DNA of 64,000 bases. Origin: Stratiformator vulcanicus (GTDB lineage Bacteria > Planctomycetota > Planctomycetia > Planctomycetales > Planctomycetaceae). Under the pieces are notes generated by a model. It saw nothing but the letters and a program-made list of their open reading frames with translations. It did not search any database and was not told the origin of the DNA. Location: positions 4,174,088 through 4,238,087 of the forward strand of contig NZ_CP036268.1 in the NCBI RefSeq assembly GCF_007744515.1, in the 5' to 3' direction. Position numbers and translations under genes: made by a program. Positions 1 to 8,857 of this stretch are shown here, piece after piece (the stretch's first letter is position 1; every line of letters begins with the position of its first letter).

Positions 1-1775
1 TCGACATGCTCAACATCGCCGAGGCGTATTCCCGACTGCTGCCGAATCTCTTTTCGATCGAAATGTGGGGCGGGGCGACGTTCGACGTCAGCATGAGATT
101 CTTAAAAGAGTCGCCGTGGCAGCGGCTGGCCGACTTCCGCGAGAAGTGCCCGAATATTTTAACGCAGATGCTGCTGCGAGCCTCGAACGCCGTCGGTTAC
201 ACGAACTACCCGGACAACATCGTCAAGGAGTTCTGCAAGGAAGCTTCCGACTGCGGGATGGATATTTTCCGCATCTTCGACGCCCTGAACTGGCTCGACA
301 ATATGAAAGTCGCGATGGAGGCGGTGCTGGAAACCGACTCCCTCTGTGAAGCCTCCATCTGCTACACCGGCGACATCAGCGATCCCAAGCGGACGAAATA
401 TGACCTGAAGTATTACGTCAACTTGGCCAAAGAGTTGGAAAACATGGGAGCCCACATCCTCGCCATTAAAGATATGGCGGGGCTCTGCAAACCGGAGGCG
501 GCCCGAACGTTGGTCAAGGCGCTTAAGGACGAGATCGGCATTCCGATCCACTTCCACACGCATGACACCGCCGGGATTCAAGCGGCCGCGATTCTTAACG
601 GGGCAGGAGTCGATCTCGATATCGCCGACGCGGCCATGGCTCCGCTCTCCGGCGGCACCGCGCAGGTTAATCTAAATACGATCGCAACGTCTCTGCAGAA
701 CACGCCCCGCGATACCGGCCTCAACTCCGACTCGCTCGACGCTATCGCCGAGTATTGGCGAAACGTCCGGGAATTCTATACGCCGTTTGAAACCGATGTG
801 CTGCCGGCGACGGGCGATCTCTACGACCATGAGATGCCGGGCGGGCAATACACGAACCTGTTCATGCAGGCTCGCTCCCTCGGCCTCGCCGATCGTTGGC
901 CCGAAATCTGCCACACCTACGGCGAAGTCAATCGCATGTTCGGCGACATCGTGAAGGTGACCCCGACATCCAAAGCGGTCGGCGATATGGCCCTGTTCAT
1001 GGTCTCCGGCGACCTCGCGAAGGAGGACATCTTAAACCCCGAGCGGGACCTGGCTTACCCTCAAAGCGTGATCGATCTCATCGGCGGCGCGATGGGCCAG
1101 CCGCCCGGGGGCTTCCCGCAGGAAATTAAGGATCGTGTCCTCGCCGGTCGGGAGGAATTTACCGAACGCCCCGGCAAAACGCTGCCCCCCGCCGACTTCG
1201 CCGCCGCGCGGGCCGATCTCACGCAGCAACTCGGCCACGAACCGAGCGATCGCGAGGTCCTCTCGCATCTGCTCTATACGAAGGTGTTTAAGGACTTCGC
1301 CGCGCATCAGGCCAAGTACAGCGACGTCAGCGGCTTGCCGACGCCGAACTTCTTCTACGGTCTAGAGCCGGGCGAGGAGATTGCGTTCGATATCGAAGAA
1401 GGCAAGCGGCTGTTTATTAAGTTCCTCGCCGTGGGCAACCCTCATCCCGACGGCACCCGCACCGTGTTCTTTGAATTAAACGGCCAACCCCGTGACGTCA
1501 CGGTTGTCGACAAAAGCCTCGAACCCGAAACCGCCGCCGCGGTGAAGGCCGACCCGAGTAACCCCAACCACATCGCCGCCGGCATGCCCGGCATGGTGGT
1601 CACCGTCGCCATCCAACCGGGCGACAGCGTTAAGAAGGGCCAAAAGCTCCTCACGCTCGAAGCCATGAAAATGGAATCGACCGTCAACGCCGAGCAGGAA
1701 GGCAAAATCGCCGACGTGCTGGTGACAGCGGGCCGACAAGTCGAGACTGGGGATTTGCTGGTGGTGATGGAATAG
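1..1775 (+). CDS. pyc: Pyruvate carboxylase, 3' part (truncated by window edge)
   Basis: Biotin-dependent cytosolic enzyme that carboxylates pyruvate to oxaloacetate (anaplerosis). The reading frame is open from the left edge, so the ATP-grasp biotin carboxylase half lies outside. The visible part opens inside the carboxyltransferase domain (EMWGGATFDVSMRFL), carries the metal-binding HFHTHDTAG segment and the LSGGTAQ segment, then the conserved PYC-OADA region, and ends in a biotinyl domain with EAMKMES, where the Lys (about residue 555 of the visible part) is the expected biotin site. The order carboxyltransferase then biotinyl in one chain separates it from oxaloacetate decarboxylase subunits only weakly, but the length after the CT barrel and the overall similarity fit pyruvate carboxylase. 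The internal ATG at position 6 is not the true start. Confidence 0.93.
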   Translation, partial: DMLNIAEAYSRLLPNLFSIEMWGGATFDVSMRFLKESPWQRLADFREKCPNILTQMLLRASNAVGYTNYPDNIVKEFCKEASDCGMDIFRIFDALNWLDNMKVAMEAVLETDSLCEASICYTGDISDPKRTKYDLKYYVNLAKELENMGAHILAIKDMAGLCKPEAARTLVKALKDEIGIPIHFHTHDTAGIQAAAILNGAGVDLDIADAAMAPLSGGTAQVNLNTIATSLQNTPRDTGLNSDSLDAIAEYWRNVREFYTPFETDVLPATGDLYDHEMPGGQYTNLFMQARSLGLADRWPEICHTYGEVNRMFGDIVKVTPTSKAVGDMALFMVSGDLAKEDILNPERDLAYPQSVIDLIGGAMGQPPGGFPQEIKDRVLAGREEFTERPGKTLPPADFAAARADLTQQLGHEPSDREVLSHLLYTKVFKDFAAHQAKYSDVSGLPTPNFFYGLEPGEEIAFDIEEGKRLFIKFLAVGNPHPDGTRTVFFELNGQPRDVTVVDKSLEPETAAAVKADPSNPNHIAAGMPGMVVTVAIQPGDSVKKGQKLLTLEAMKMESTVNAEQEGKIADVLVTAGRQVETGDLLVVME

Positions 1776-1847
1776 GTCAGCAAGAACCGAAAGCGATATT
1801 CCTCAGCTCATCTGGATAGTCGAACCTAATTGCATTTGATTACGGCC

Positions 1848-2807
1848 ATGAAATTCTTGCGAGGAATATTTCGGGTCACCCAAAAAAATAAATCGCTTTC
1901 CGTCCCACTTCTGGAGGATCTGTTTTTTAGAGATCCGTCACAACCACGCATTAATCTTCAGGCAAAATCCGTAAGGGAATCGATCGCAGCATTAGACAGC
2001 GGGACGGCCATCGAATGGCTTGAGACGCGAATCTCATCCCCCATCACCCGAGAATGGGGTGAGGCACTGTATTTGTTAAACCCTGACTGGGTGGATATTG
2101 ATCGCTGGCTCCGCCGAAGCAAGCTTCATGCTTTGGCAGCTGCCGATGCCTTACTGTTCTATGCTCGGCAGTACTCGTCGGTTGACGGCCGTGAGCCTCA
2201 TCTGCCGGTCGGGGCCGCCCCGAGCACAATTAACGAAACACTGAACGTCGTATTAGTTCATTATGGCAATCCACGGCTCCGCGACGCAGCAATGAGAATC
2301 CGGCACGTGTGGCCCGAAGGGACGCCAGTTCGCCATACAGTCGAAATACCTGCTTTCTTGGATTCCGCTGCTCAATCGATCTTCGAGAGTCGATCTGAAT
2401 TGGTCGAAGAATGGCGGGTGAAAATGGTGACAGGCATAGAACCGCCCACATCCGTGAACCAAATGTGGTCGCTTTTGCTTGAAGTCGCGGCGGAACATGA
2501 AATCGTGGCGATTGTGGATTGGTCTGAGTTCCCTGAACTGATCGTCGGCGAGATATGCTCGATACGATCCGCTGATATGTTTTCGCTCAACTGGCAGGAC
2601 TACGCCAATCATCACGGTGATATTCGGGAATTATTCGAGCGTATCGGAGCTGACTGCAAGCAGGAAGGCCGGTTGCTCGTTTCTTTGAACACCGGCGGGG
2701 ATGAGTTTGCTCTTATATATCTTGCGCCTAAAGATTCGGACGAGCTTGAATCACTCCTGAATTCTGTACTTGACGATCGCCCAACGGTCGAACGTTTCGG
2801 TGTGTGA
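1848..2807 (+). CDS. Hypothetical protein, about 319 aa
   Basis: Not recognised with certainty. The ATG at 1848 was chosen over a TTG at 1830; no clear Shine-Dalgarno is seen at either. The product is soluble, without signal peptide or membrane segment. The C-terminal third (EIVAIVDWSEFPELIVGEI ... NTGGDEFALIYLAP) has the look of small alpha/beta domains of the DUF6630 or immunity-protein kind, but this is memory-based and weak. It lies 72 bases after the pyc stop and its stop codon is followed closely by the next gene (GTG at 2804 overlaps it, ATG at 2837), suggesting co-transcription. Base composition appears more A+T-rich than pyc, hinting at acquired DNA. Confidence 0.6.
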   Translation: MKFLRGIFRVTQKNKSLSVPLLEDLFFRDPSQPRINLQAKSVRESIAALDSGTAIEWLETRISSPITREWGEALYLLNPDWVDIDRWLRRSKLHALAAADALLFYARQYSSVDGREPHLPVGAAPSTINETLNVVLVHYGNPRLRDAAMRIRHVWPEGTPVRHTVEIPAFLDSAAQSIFESRSELVEEWRVKMVTGIEPPTSVNQMWSLLLEVAAEHEIVAIVDWSEFPELIVGEICSIRSADMFSLNWQDYANHHGDIRELFERIGADCKQEGRLLVSLNTGGDEFALIYLAPKDSDELESLLNSVLDDRPTVERFGV

Positions 2808-2836
2808 GCAAAGGCGGATTTCGCCTGGGTGAAGAG

Positions 2837-3229
2837 ATGAAACCCGAACTATTCCGTCCCGGTTTTCGACTTACGCCGGGGGACACGATCTTTATCGCGT
2901 TGGTCGGCATCGGTTCCGCGGCAATGTGGCCCTATGACGCGAAGTTAGCCGGGCTTCTGGTCCTCCCCTGCGTGCAATTCTTCCTCTATTGTAATGTGTT
3001 CCGAATCCGCCGAGCGCCGGAATTGATCTGGGCCGCCGCCTACCTCGCCGTTGCAGGATGGGCTTATGCTGTCGATGCCCCGCTGTGGATCCCCACCACT
3101 TCGTTGTTGATCCTCGGGGGTATTCTGATCGCTGTGGAGATGACGCATCGAAGCTACCACGGTGTATTCTGGCAACGGATCAACCCGGCGCTACCGGAGT
3201 GGTACGCGGCCCAACACAGCGACTTATAA
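2837..3229 (+). CDS. Small four-helix membrane protein
   Basis: Function unknown. The 130-residue product has four predicted hydrophobic segments at roughly residues 17-32, 38-55, 63-79 and 84-101, with a polar C-terminal tail ending ALPEWYAAQHSDL, so it is an integral inner-membrane protein with little soluble mass. Start chosen at ATG 2837, which has GGTG five bases upstream; an in-frame GTG at 2804 overlapping the stop of the previous gene is the alternative and would add 11 residues. It is likely translationally or transcriptionally linked with the upstream hypothetical gene. No catalytic motif was seen. Confidence 0.6.
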   Translation: MKPELFRPGFRLTPGDTIFIALVGIGSAAMWPYDAKLAGLLVLPCVQFFLYCNVFRIRRAPELIWAAAYLAVAGWAYAVDAPLWIPTTSLLILGGILIAVEMTHRSYHGVFWQRINPALPEWYAAQHSDL

Positions 3230-3276
3230 TCGCCCATCCAGAAGGGTCTATTCGCACAAATGGCCGGAGCAATCTG

Positions 3277-3897
3277 ATGCCTGATGACATTTCGCGGGTG
3301 GTCGCGGCCCTCTATTATTTCCGCTTTTGCGGCGCTTCTCCTCAAGTGATTGATAACTTTGCTACGAACCGTTTCAGCGGCGAATGGAAACCTGCCTTCA
3401 CATATGCTGCGCTGACACGTTTGCAAAGTGATGGCTTCGCAGAGAAGCGAGGTTCGTTCTGGTATCTTACAAAAGATCAACTCAAGCTTGCCAAAGGAGG
3501 TTTTCAGAAACCGGACTTTGAGCACGCCGACGTTGCTTTGGCGATGACTATCGCAGGCACCGAAGGGAAAAAATCCCTCACCTCTATTCTCAACGGAATT
3601 GACTTCATCGAGCGATATATCCTCAGCTTCGACGAGCTCTATCGAGGACTGAACAGATTGCACGCGGCGAAACTCATCGGCTATCGTTCCCGTAGCTTTT
3701 TCGCTACGGACCGCTGCATGTCTCTACTCAAAGAGGCTAAGAACCACTCGCATTCGATGCATGGACACCTCGAATCACTTGAACGATTAATTCAATGCCC
3801 ATGCTGCGGCCCGAAGTTGCGAAGAGTGACATGGCGCATTGCCATCTCGGAAGAGGACTACTTAGAGGCCGTTGATGCGTATTGTGGAGACAGATGA
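3277..3897 (+). CDS. Hypothetical protein with duplicated winged-helix-like unit
   Basis: Unrecognised, about 206 residues, soluble. Start placed at ATG 3277 because GGAG sits 8 bases upstream and because the upstream part of the open frame (from 3058) lies inside the preceding gene. Two segments look alike: AFTYAALTRLQSDGFAEKRG..WYLTKDQ near residues 40-75 and LSFDELYRGLNRLHAAKLIG..SRSFFATDR near residues 115-150, each resembling helix-turn-helix plus wing. The C-terminus has a CPCCG motif that could bind zinc. A DNA-binding role is an inference from these resemblances only. The gene is followed 33 bases downstream by a nested palindromic repeat. Confidence 0.55.
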   Translation: MPDDISRVVAALYYFRFCGASPQVIDNFATNRFSGEWKPAFTYAALTRLQSDGFAEKRGSFWYLTKDQLKLAKGGFQKPDFEHADVALAMTIAGTEGKKSLTSILNGIDFIERYILSFDELYRGLNRLHAAKLIGYRSRSFFATDRCMSLLKEAKNHSHSMHGHLESLERLIQCPCCGPKLRRVTWRIAISEEDYLEAVDAYCGDR

Positions 3898-3930
3898 CGA
3901 TTTCCAGAGTTGCGATGGCGGGACAACGGC

Positions 3931-4099
3931 GGGTGGCTGGGGACGGTCTCGAAGAGCCGCCCCCAGCGAGCGCGGAGTTGAGTCGGAACCTGAAGCATGT
4001 CCGCCCCCCCGGTACAACTGGGGGCGGGCGGGCTTTGCGATGGGCGATCGACTACCGGAGGCAGACCAGCGATTAGAACGCGCCCGTCCCCAGCCACCC
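3931..4099. repeat. Nested palindromic repeat (family A, copy 1)
   Basis: Outer arms GGGTGGCTGGGGACGG at 3931-3946 and its exact reverse complement at 4084-4099; inner arms GCCGCCCCCAG at 3956-3966 and CTGGGGGCGGG at 4018-4028. The same outer arms and almost the same inner arms occur at 59635-59760. The interior differs, so the arms, not the loop, are conserved. It fills most of the gap between the 3277-3897 gene and the lipoprotein gene. REP/REPIN-like by architecture (inference). Confidence 0.85.
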
Positions 4100-4152
4100 C
4101 GAGTTGACACTAGAACTGCCCAGTTCCGTTTTATGCTACCCCTAAAATAATA

Positions 4153-4506
4153 ATGACTCACACTAACCTCGTCTTAAAATCTTCTAATATCATCTTCGCT
4201 ATAGCATCGGTTTCCGCGCTACTGGGTTGCGTACTCGATCATGGCAGCGGAGCGGCGTCGAAAGGCGATCTTGCGGAAGAATTGCGATATGTCGAGGAGG
4301 GGGCGATTTATAGCGATTGCATAGAAAAGATGAAGCTCAGCGGCTTTGACCTCGAAGAGCACATCGAAGGGGAGCAGAAAACTGCGGTTTTGACACGAAC
4401 GCAGAGGGTTTCTTTAACGATTAAGGTTTGGCACTGCGTCAAAATCCGTGCCACTAATAATTCCATCGAGAGTGTCGATTTTGATGTCAACCACATTGGC
4501 CTTTGA
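4153..4506 (+). CDS. Putative lipoprotein, 117 aa
   Basis: The N-terminus has a hydrophobic stretch (IIFAIASVSALLGC) with a lipobox-like LLGC near residues 23-26, so the protein is probably a signal-peptidase II substrate anchored in a membrane facing the periplasm. The mature part of about 90 residues is polar (EELRYVEEGAIYSDCIEKM ...) with two further cysteines (about residues 56 and 94) and no family I recognise. ATG start at 4153; no strong Shine-Dalgarno. Convergent with the DUF1552 gene, with a hairpin in the 84-base gap. A+T content appears higher than in the flanking secreted-protein genes. Confidence 0.6.
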   Translation: MTHTNLVLKSSNIIFAIASVSALLGCVLDHGSGAASKGDLAEELRYVEEGAIYSDCIEKMKLSGFDLEEHIEGEQKTAVLTRTQRVSLTIKVWHCVKIRATNNSIESVDFDVNHIGL

Positions 4507-4533
4507 GGGTAGCTACGCCAGTTGAGAAATTAG

Positions 4534-4569
4534 AAAGCGGACCGCCTCTACTTTTGACGATCCGCTTTT
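4534..4569. terminator. Candidate transcription terminator between convergent genes
   Basis: Inverted repeat AAAGCGGA (4534-4541) / TCCGCTTT (4561-4568) with a 19-base loop and a short T run (TTTT) closing the right arm. It lies between the convergent lipoprotein and DUF1552 genes. The stem is short and the loop long, so terminator activity is uncertain. Confidence 0.35.
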
Positions 4570-4590
4570 GTCGGGCCGGACGTCCCGAAC

Positions 4591-5868
4591 CTAGCCGCGG
4601 AAGAGGCGGGGGAGGACTTTGTCGCTGTCGGCGAAGCGGTCGGCTTCGATTCCGGCGTTGCGGAGGATGCCGAGCCAGAGGTTCGACAGCGGGGTTTGCT
4701 CCGACTCGTAAACGTAGTGCTCGCCCTGATTGAGGCCGCCGCCGCCGTGACCGGCGACCAGCGTCGGGGTGTTGCGAAGGTAGTGGCCGTGGACGATTCC
4801 GCCGCCGTAGGTGATCGTGGTGTGATCGAACACGGAGGAGCCGTCGACTTCTTGAATCCCTTTTAACTGGTCGATCAGGTAGGCGAGCAGTTCAATTTGC
4901 GTGGTCGTGCGGGCGATCGATGCCTCATACGGCTTGCTATTCTTGCCGCAGTGGGTCGTCTCGTGCCCGGTCACTTTATAGCCGAGTTCGGCGATCAGGC
5001 CTTCGAGCGGTTGTCGATAGGTGATGACTCGCGTCAGGTCGGCCTTAATCGCTGCGACAATCAGGTCGTACATCATTTTAATTTCGGCGGTGCCCGATAA
5101 CTTATTTTCGGGAGGAGCGAGATCGGTCTTCGGCTTGGGCTCTTCGAGCCACGCTTCGGACTTATTGAGCCGAGTCTCGATGTCACGCACCGATTGAAAA
5201 TACTCCTCGACCTTTTCACGGTCGGTTTTTGAGATACTCCGGTGCATCGATTTTGCGTCCGACATCAGGACGTCCAGCACGCTGCGGTCCTGGCTGAGCA
5301 GGTACTTCCGCTCTTCGAGTGAGACTTCTTCGGCCCCGAACAGCCGATTATAGAGGGCCAGGGGACTTGTCTCACCAGCGACGGTGTTCCCGGTATAAGC
5401 CCATGACAGCGACAGCCCCGGGCCGCAGCCGTTGTTGTCTTTACCGGCCAACTCGAGCGATTGGAACCGAGTGTTTTCCCCGAGTTTGCGGGCCGCCACC
5501 TGATCGACCGAAACGGTGTTCTTAACCGACGATCCATTGCTGCTGACAACGCTGGCACTGGTCAGCCACGTCGTGCAGCCCCAGTGAGCCTGCGTCGCAT
5601 TCTTGTTCGAGAGATTGCTCAGGACCGAGAAGTTTTTGCGGTGCCGCTCGAGCGGCTTCAAACACTGCGGCAGCTCATAGTCGGGCCCCGCTTCGGTCGG
5701 GAACCATTCGTCCTTGGGCACGCCGAACGGATAGCTCAAGAAAATTAACCGTTGTGACGGCTTTGCGCCCGGTGCCGCCGAAGCCATCGACTCCAATGCC
5801 GGCAGGCACAGCGTCGCGCCCACGCCGCGGAGCATTGTGCGTCGTGAGATTGAATTTTTAATAAGCAT
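4591..5868 (-). CDS. DUF1552 family secreted protein
   Basis: Member of the DUF1552 family, almost always found beside DUF1592 cytochromes in planctomycetes and relatives; biochemical function unknown. The 425-residue product begins with a Tat-type signal (ISRRTMLRGVGATLCLPALE) ending near the ASAAP cleavage-like site, so it is predicted to be exported folded. The body contains the family segments FLSYPFGVPKDEWFP, WLTSASV, GKDNNGCGPGLSLSWAY and, at the C-terminus, ITYGGGIVHGHYLRN and LVAGHGGGGLNQGEH, the last reminiscent of the DUF1501 ending and of alkaline-phosphatase-like folds. It follows the DUF1592 gene with a 7-base gap, so the two are almost certainly one transcript. Confidence 0.93.
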   Translation of the reverse strand: MLIKNSISRRTMLRGVGATLCLPALESMASAAPGAKPSQRLIFLSYPFGVPKDEWFPTEAGPDYELPQCLKPLERHRKNFSVLSNLSNKNATQAHWGCTTWLTSASVVSSNGSSVKNTVSVDQVAARKLGENTRFQSLELAGKDNNGCGPGLSLSWAYTGNTVAGETSPLALYNRLFGAEEVSLEERKYLLSQDRSVLDVLMSDAKSMHRSISKTDREKVEEYFQSVRDIETRLNKSEAWLEEPKPKTDLAPPENKLSGTAEIKMMYDLIVAAIKADLTRVITYRQPLEGLIAELGYKVTGHETTHCGKNSKPYEASIARTTTQIELLAYLIDQLKGIQEVDGSSVFDHTTITYGGGIVHGHYLRNTPTLVAGHGGGGLNQGEHYVYESEQTPLSNLWLGILRNAGIEADRFADSDKVLPRLFRG

Positions 5869-5875
5869 CTTGAAC

Positions 5876-8428
5876 TCACTTCGAGTGGAAGGATTCGGAT
5901 TGAATGATTTCGTGCAGCAGCGTTCTTGTGCCGTAGCCCGCGTCAGCGACCTTCGACACGATCGCCTCGACTTTGTCCTGATCGCTGAAACTGATCGATC
6001 GCCCGATGCCGTAGGTCATCACGGCTTCGGTCAGGCCTCTGAGATGAGCATCACGGTGATCCAGCAACTCACGCTTCATTTCGGTATGGTTGGCGAATTC
6101 GGTCTTGCCGTCCGGCATCAGGCCGGCGGTCTCAATTTGGAAGTCGGCACCTCCGTCGGCGGACGGGACCGTCTTGCGCCACTTTCCGACCGGGTCGAAG
6201 TTCTCCAGTGCGAATCCGAGCGGATCGATCCGTCGGTGACACGACATGCACTGCGAAGTATTCATATGCACGGCCAGCGTCTCACGAATCGGCTTGTCGC
6301 CTAACTCATCTTCATTGAGCATCGGCACATTGGCCGGTGCCGGCGGGGGAGGGCGATCCAGCAGTTTCCGCAGCACATACGCGCCCCGCTCGACCGGCGA
6401 TGTTCGATCTCCGGTCCCGGTGAGCGTCAGGATCGCCGATTGCCCCAAGAGACCGCCACGGGGCGAACCGGGTTTTAGATTCACGCGGCGGAAGTCATCA
6501 CCACGCACATCGGGAATACCGTAGAAGTCCGCCATCAGGCCGTTGACCACGACGAAATCGGAATCGATCGCATTCCACGTCGGCAAGTCTTCCGCGACGA
6601 GGTGTCGGAAGAACGCGAACACCTCTCGCTTCGACGCGTTCTGGATCGCGAGTTCATACTCGTCTGACAACGTGCCTTCCGGATTGACGAGGTCCAGCCG
6701 ATCCAGCTCGAGGAATTGAGTCAGGAAGTTCTCATAGAAAAAATGTGATCGTTCGGAATCGAGCATCCGATCAACCTGCCGTCGCAGTCCTTCCGGTGTG
6801 TCCAACTCGCCCGACTCGGCGGCTTGATATAATTCGACATCGGGCGAACTGCTCCAAAGAAAATAGGAGAGTCGAATCGCCAGTTCGCGACTCGTCAATT
6901 GCCGCGGACTTCCGGAATTGTTGGGCTCATAGAGAAACAAGAATCGTGGTGAGGCCAGCAGGACCTTCATCGCATCCTGCATGGCCGGATAGACCTCGGC
7001 TCCTCGATCGCGAGACGAGCGGTAGATCGCCATCACGCGGTCGATGTATTGCGGATCAGGCTCTTCATGTCGAAACAGTTCGTACGCCACCCGCTCGATC
7101 ACGTTCCGAACGCTTTCGTCGGAAGCCGCGCGGTAATGCACCCGAAGGTCTTCCTCGACAATCGCCGGCTCGAATCGCGGAAACGGCCCTTCGACTTCGA
7201 CCCAGTCGATCCAGATACTCGGCTGCGTATCGCCGCAGAGCCGGTTGAGGTCCTTGCCGCGAAACGCGAAATAGGCCTCTTTCACGCCCTTGTACTTCTT
7301 GAGCACTTCATGGCGAGGCGTCAGGCGACTCAGGCGGAAGTAGTTGTCGACGATCCCGTCCGCTTCGACCTCGAACTCGATTATCTGCGGCTCCGCGACC
7401 GAACCCAGCACCTGATAGGCCTCGGCCGAGTTCACCACTGCGCCCGAGCGGTCGCCACGCGTCACTTTTAAGAATAGTCCGTTGACAGGTTCTTCCGCGT
7501 CGGCCCCGCAGCGGACGCGAATGAGATATCGACCGCTGCGAGCTCGCCGTGGAAACGACTCGGCGAGGATGGAGGGGATGATCCCTTCCGACGGAATGAT
7601 TGCTCCGGTCTCGGAATGCGGCTTCGCCAAGTATGCATCGGTGATCCGCTTTTCTTCGGAGCGGATTTTCAACCGCACGCTCTGATCGCCCGCGCGGCGT
7701 CGCTTTCCGCTTTTGACCTCCGCCAGAATCTCTTGCGCCTTCTTAAACTCGCCCCTGATCTTCGGCAGCCGTTTATTGACTTCTTCGAGGGTAAACTTCT
7801 CTACCTCGTGCCGTTTGACCGACGCCTCGACGGGGCGGCGTCGGCGATCGAGCGCACGCTTGAAGACACTCTCGCCGAGCCCGAGGTAGCGTTCCAGATG
7901 GAGCGACGAGAAGGAATGGGCCTGCCCCAGCGTGTCGAATCCACTGACCTTTTCGTCTTCGGGAAGCACGCCGACGTTGACTTCCAACCCCATCGCCGCC
8001 CCGATCGAGTTTTCGTACTCGCGGCGGTTGAGCCTTCGGATCACCACCCGTCCACCGGTATCAGCGAGCACCTCGCGAGCCTTCAACAGGTCAGATGTGA
8101 GGGTTTCGAGCAGATCGGCCAGTTCCTTATCGCCCGGCTGCGGCTCGTCTTCGGGGGGCATCTGATCAAGGTTGAGGACATCCAGAATGTCCTGCCACTG
8201 CAGGGCCTTGGCCTCATCGGTAATGACCGTGGGGAGCGTGTCGAACCGCAGCGAAGCATTCTGATCGGTCGGACCATGACACCTGACGCAGTGCTGCTTC
8301 AGGAACTTGGTCACGTCGGGACTGATGGTCGCATCGGTTGCCCGCACATCTGCCCCACCGGTCAGAATGAGACCCCAGACCAGCGAGGAAATGATGATCA
8401 AATTGCGGGGCGGGAGGGGTGCAGGCAT
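5876..8428 (-). CDS. DUF1592/1588/1587/1585/1595 cytochrome-like protein
   Basis: Large exported planctomycete protein of 850 residues. An N-terminal signal segment (residues about 8-28) is followed by a c-type heme motif CVRCH (residues 47-51). Then come the DUF1587-like segment RRLNRREYENSIGAAMG, a carbohydrate-binding-like beta region, and the DUF1595/DUF1592/DUF1588/DUF1585 series (LTSRELAIRLSYFLWSS; VNGLMADFYGIPDV; RGGLLGQSAILTLTGTGDRT; QCMSCHRRIDPLGFALENFD). The CMSCH near residues 727-731 is a second possible heme site. Family role is unknown; redox function is inferred from the CxxCH motifs. The partner DUF1552 gene lies 7 bases downstream. Confidence 0.93.
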   Translation of the reverse strand: MPAPLPPRNLIIISSLVWGLILTGGADVRATDATISPDVTKFLKQHCVRCHGPTDQNASLRFDTLPTVITDEAKALQWQDILDVLNLDQMPPEDEPQPGDKELADLLETLTSDLLKAREVLADTGGRVVIRRLNRREYENSIGAAMGLEVNVGVLPEDEKVSGFDTLGQAHSFSSLHLERYLGLGESVFKRALDRRRRPVEASVKRHEVEKFTLEEVNKRLPKIRGEFKKAQEILAEVKSGKRRRAGDQSVRLKIRSEEKRITDAYLAKPHSETGAIIPSEGIIPSILAESFPRRARSGRYLIRVRCGADAEEPVNGLFLKVTRGDRSGAVVNSAEAYQVLGSVAEPQIIEFEVEADGIVDNYFRLSRLTPRHEVLKKYKGVKEAYFAFRGKDLNRLCGDTQPSIWIDWVEVEGPFPRFEPAIVEEDLRVHYRAASDESVRNVIERVAYELFRHEEPDPQYIDRVMAIYRSSRDRGAEVYPAMQDAMKVLLASPRFLFLYEPNNSGSPRQLTSRELAIRLSYFLWSSSPDVELYQAAESGELDTPEGLRRQVDRMLDSERSHFFYENFLTQFLELDRLDLVNPEGTLSDEYELAIQNASKREVFAFFRHLVAEDLPTWNAIDSDFVVVNGLMADFYGIPDVRGDDFRRVNLKPGSPRGGLLGQSAILTLTGTGDRTSPVERGAYVLRKLLDRPPPPAPANVPMLNEDELGDKPIRETLAVHMNTSQCMSCHRRIDPLGFALENFDPVGKWRKTVPSADGGADFQIETAGLMPDGKTEFANHTEMKRELLDHRDAHLRGLTEAVMTYGIGRSISFSDQDKVEAIVSKVADAGYGTRTLLHEIIQSESFHSK

Positions 8429-8857
8429 GTTGTACGATCAAATTTCAGAATCCGAATCGCCTGTGCTCATTCTCGAGATATTTCGCGGAATGATCCGTTT
8501 CCGCGACATTTCGGAAGAACGGCGACACGCCGGCGAAATCGACAGACGCCGGTCGTATTTAATCTCATCCTACACGAGATTGAAGCACTTCCGGCAACTT
8601 TTCGACGATTGAGACGACAAATTATTTTACGGAAAGCGTGATCCGCACAGACTTTGTGCCGGAAACCACGTTGCATTCTCCCGATTGATACGGAACATGC
8701 GATCTCTGCGGCTTTAATCATTCAGTTCTGACTACGCGAGTCTCTTTTCAGTGTCGCGGTCACCGATGGCAATTCTCTCAAATTTCCAGGCGTTGCGCGA
8801 CAGATGTCCGGGATCGGCTCCGGCTGATCAGTTCGCCAATCGACGAACGTCTCGGCT
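8429..8857. other. Intergenic region upstream of the DUF1592 gene
   Basis: About 430 bases between the DUF1592 start and the DUF1501 stop. Short frames on both strands lack Shine-Dalgarno sites and recognisable composition. It must hold the promoter of the DUF1592-DUF1552 pair (both genes read away from it on the minus strand) and the 3' end of the DUF1501 transcript, but no convincing promoter or terminator was found. Confidence 0.6.

Noticed and set aside
7616-8641. 341-codon plus-strand frame opposite the DUF1592 gene
   Set aside because: Lies antisense inside a well-supported exported protein; Arg/Gln/Phe-rich composition and no motif.
8467-8721. 84-codon minus-strand frame upstream of the DUF1592 gene
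   Set aside because: Composition not protein-like, no ribosome-binding site, no family; treated as intergenic.
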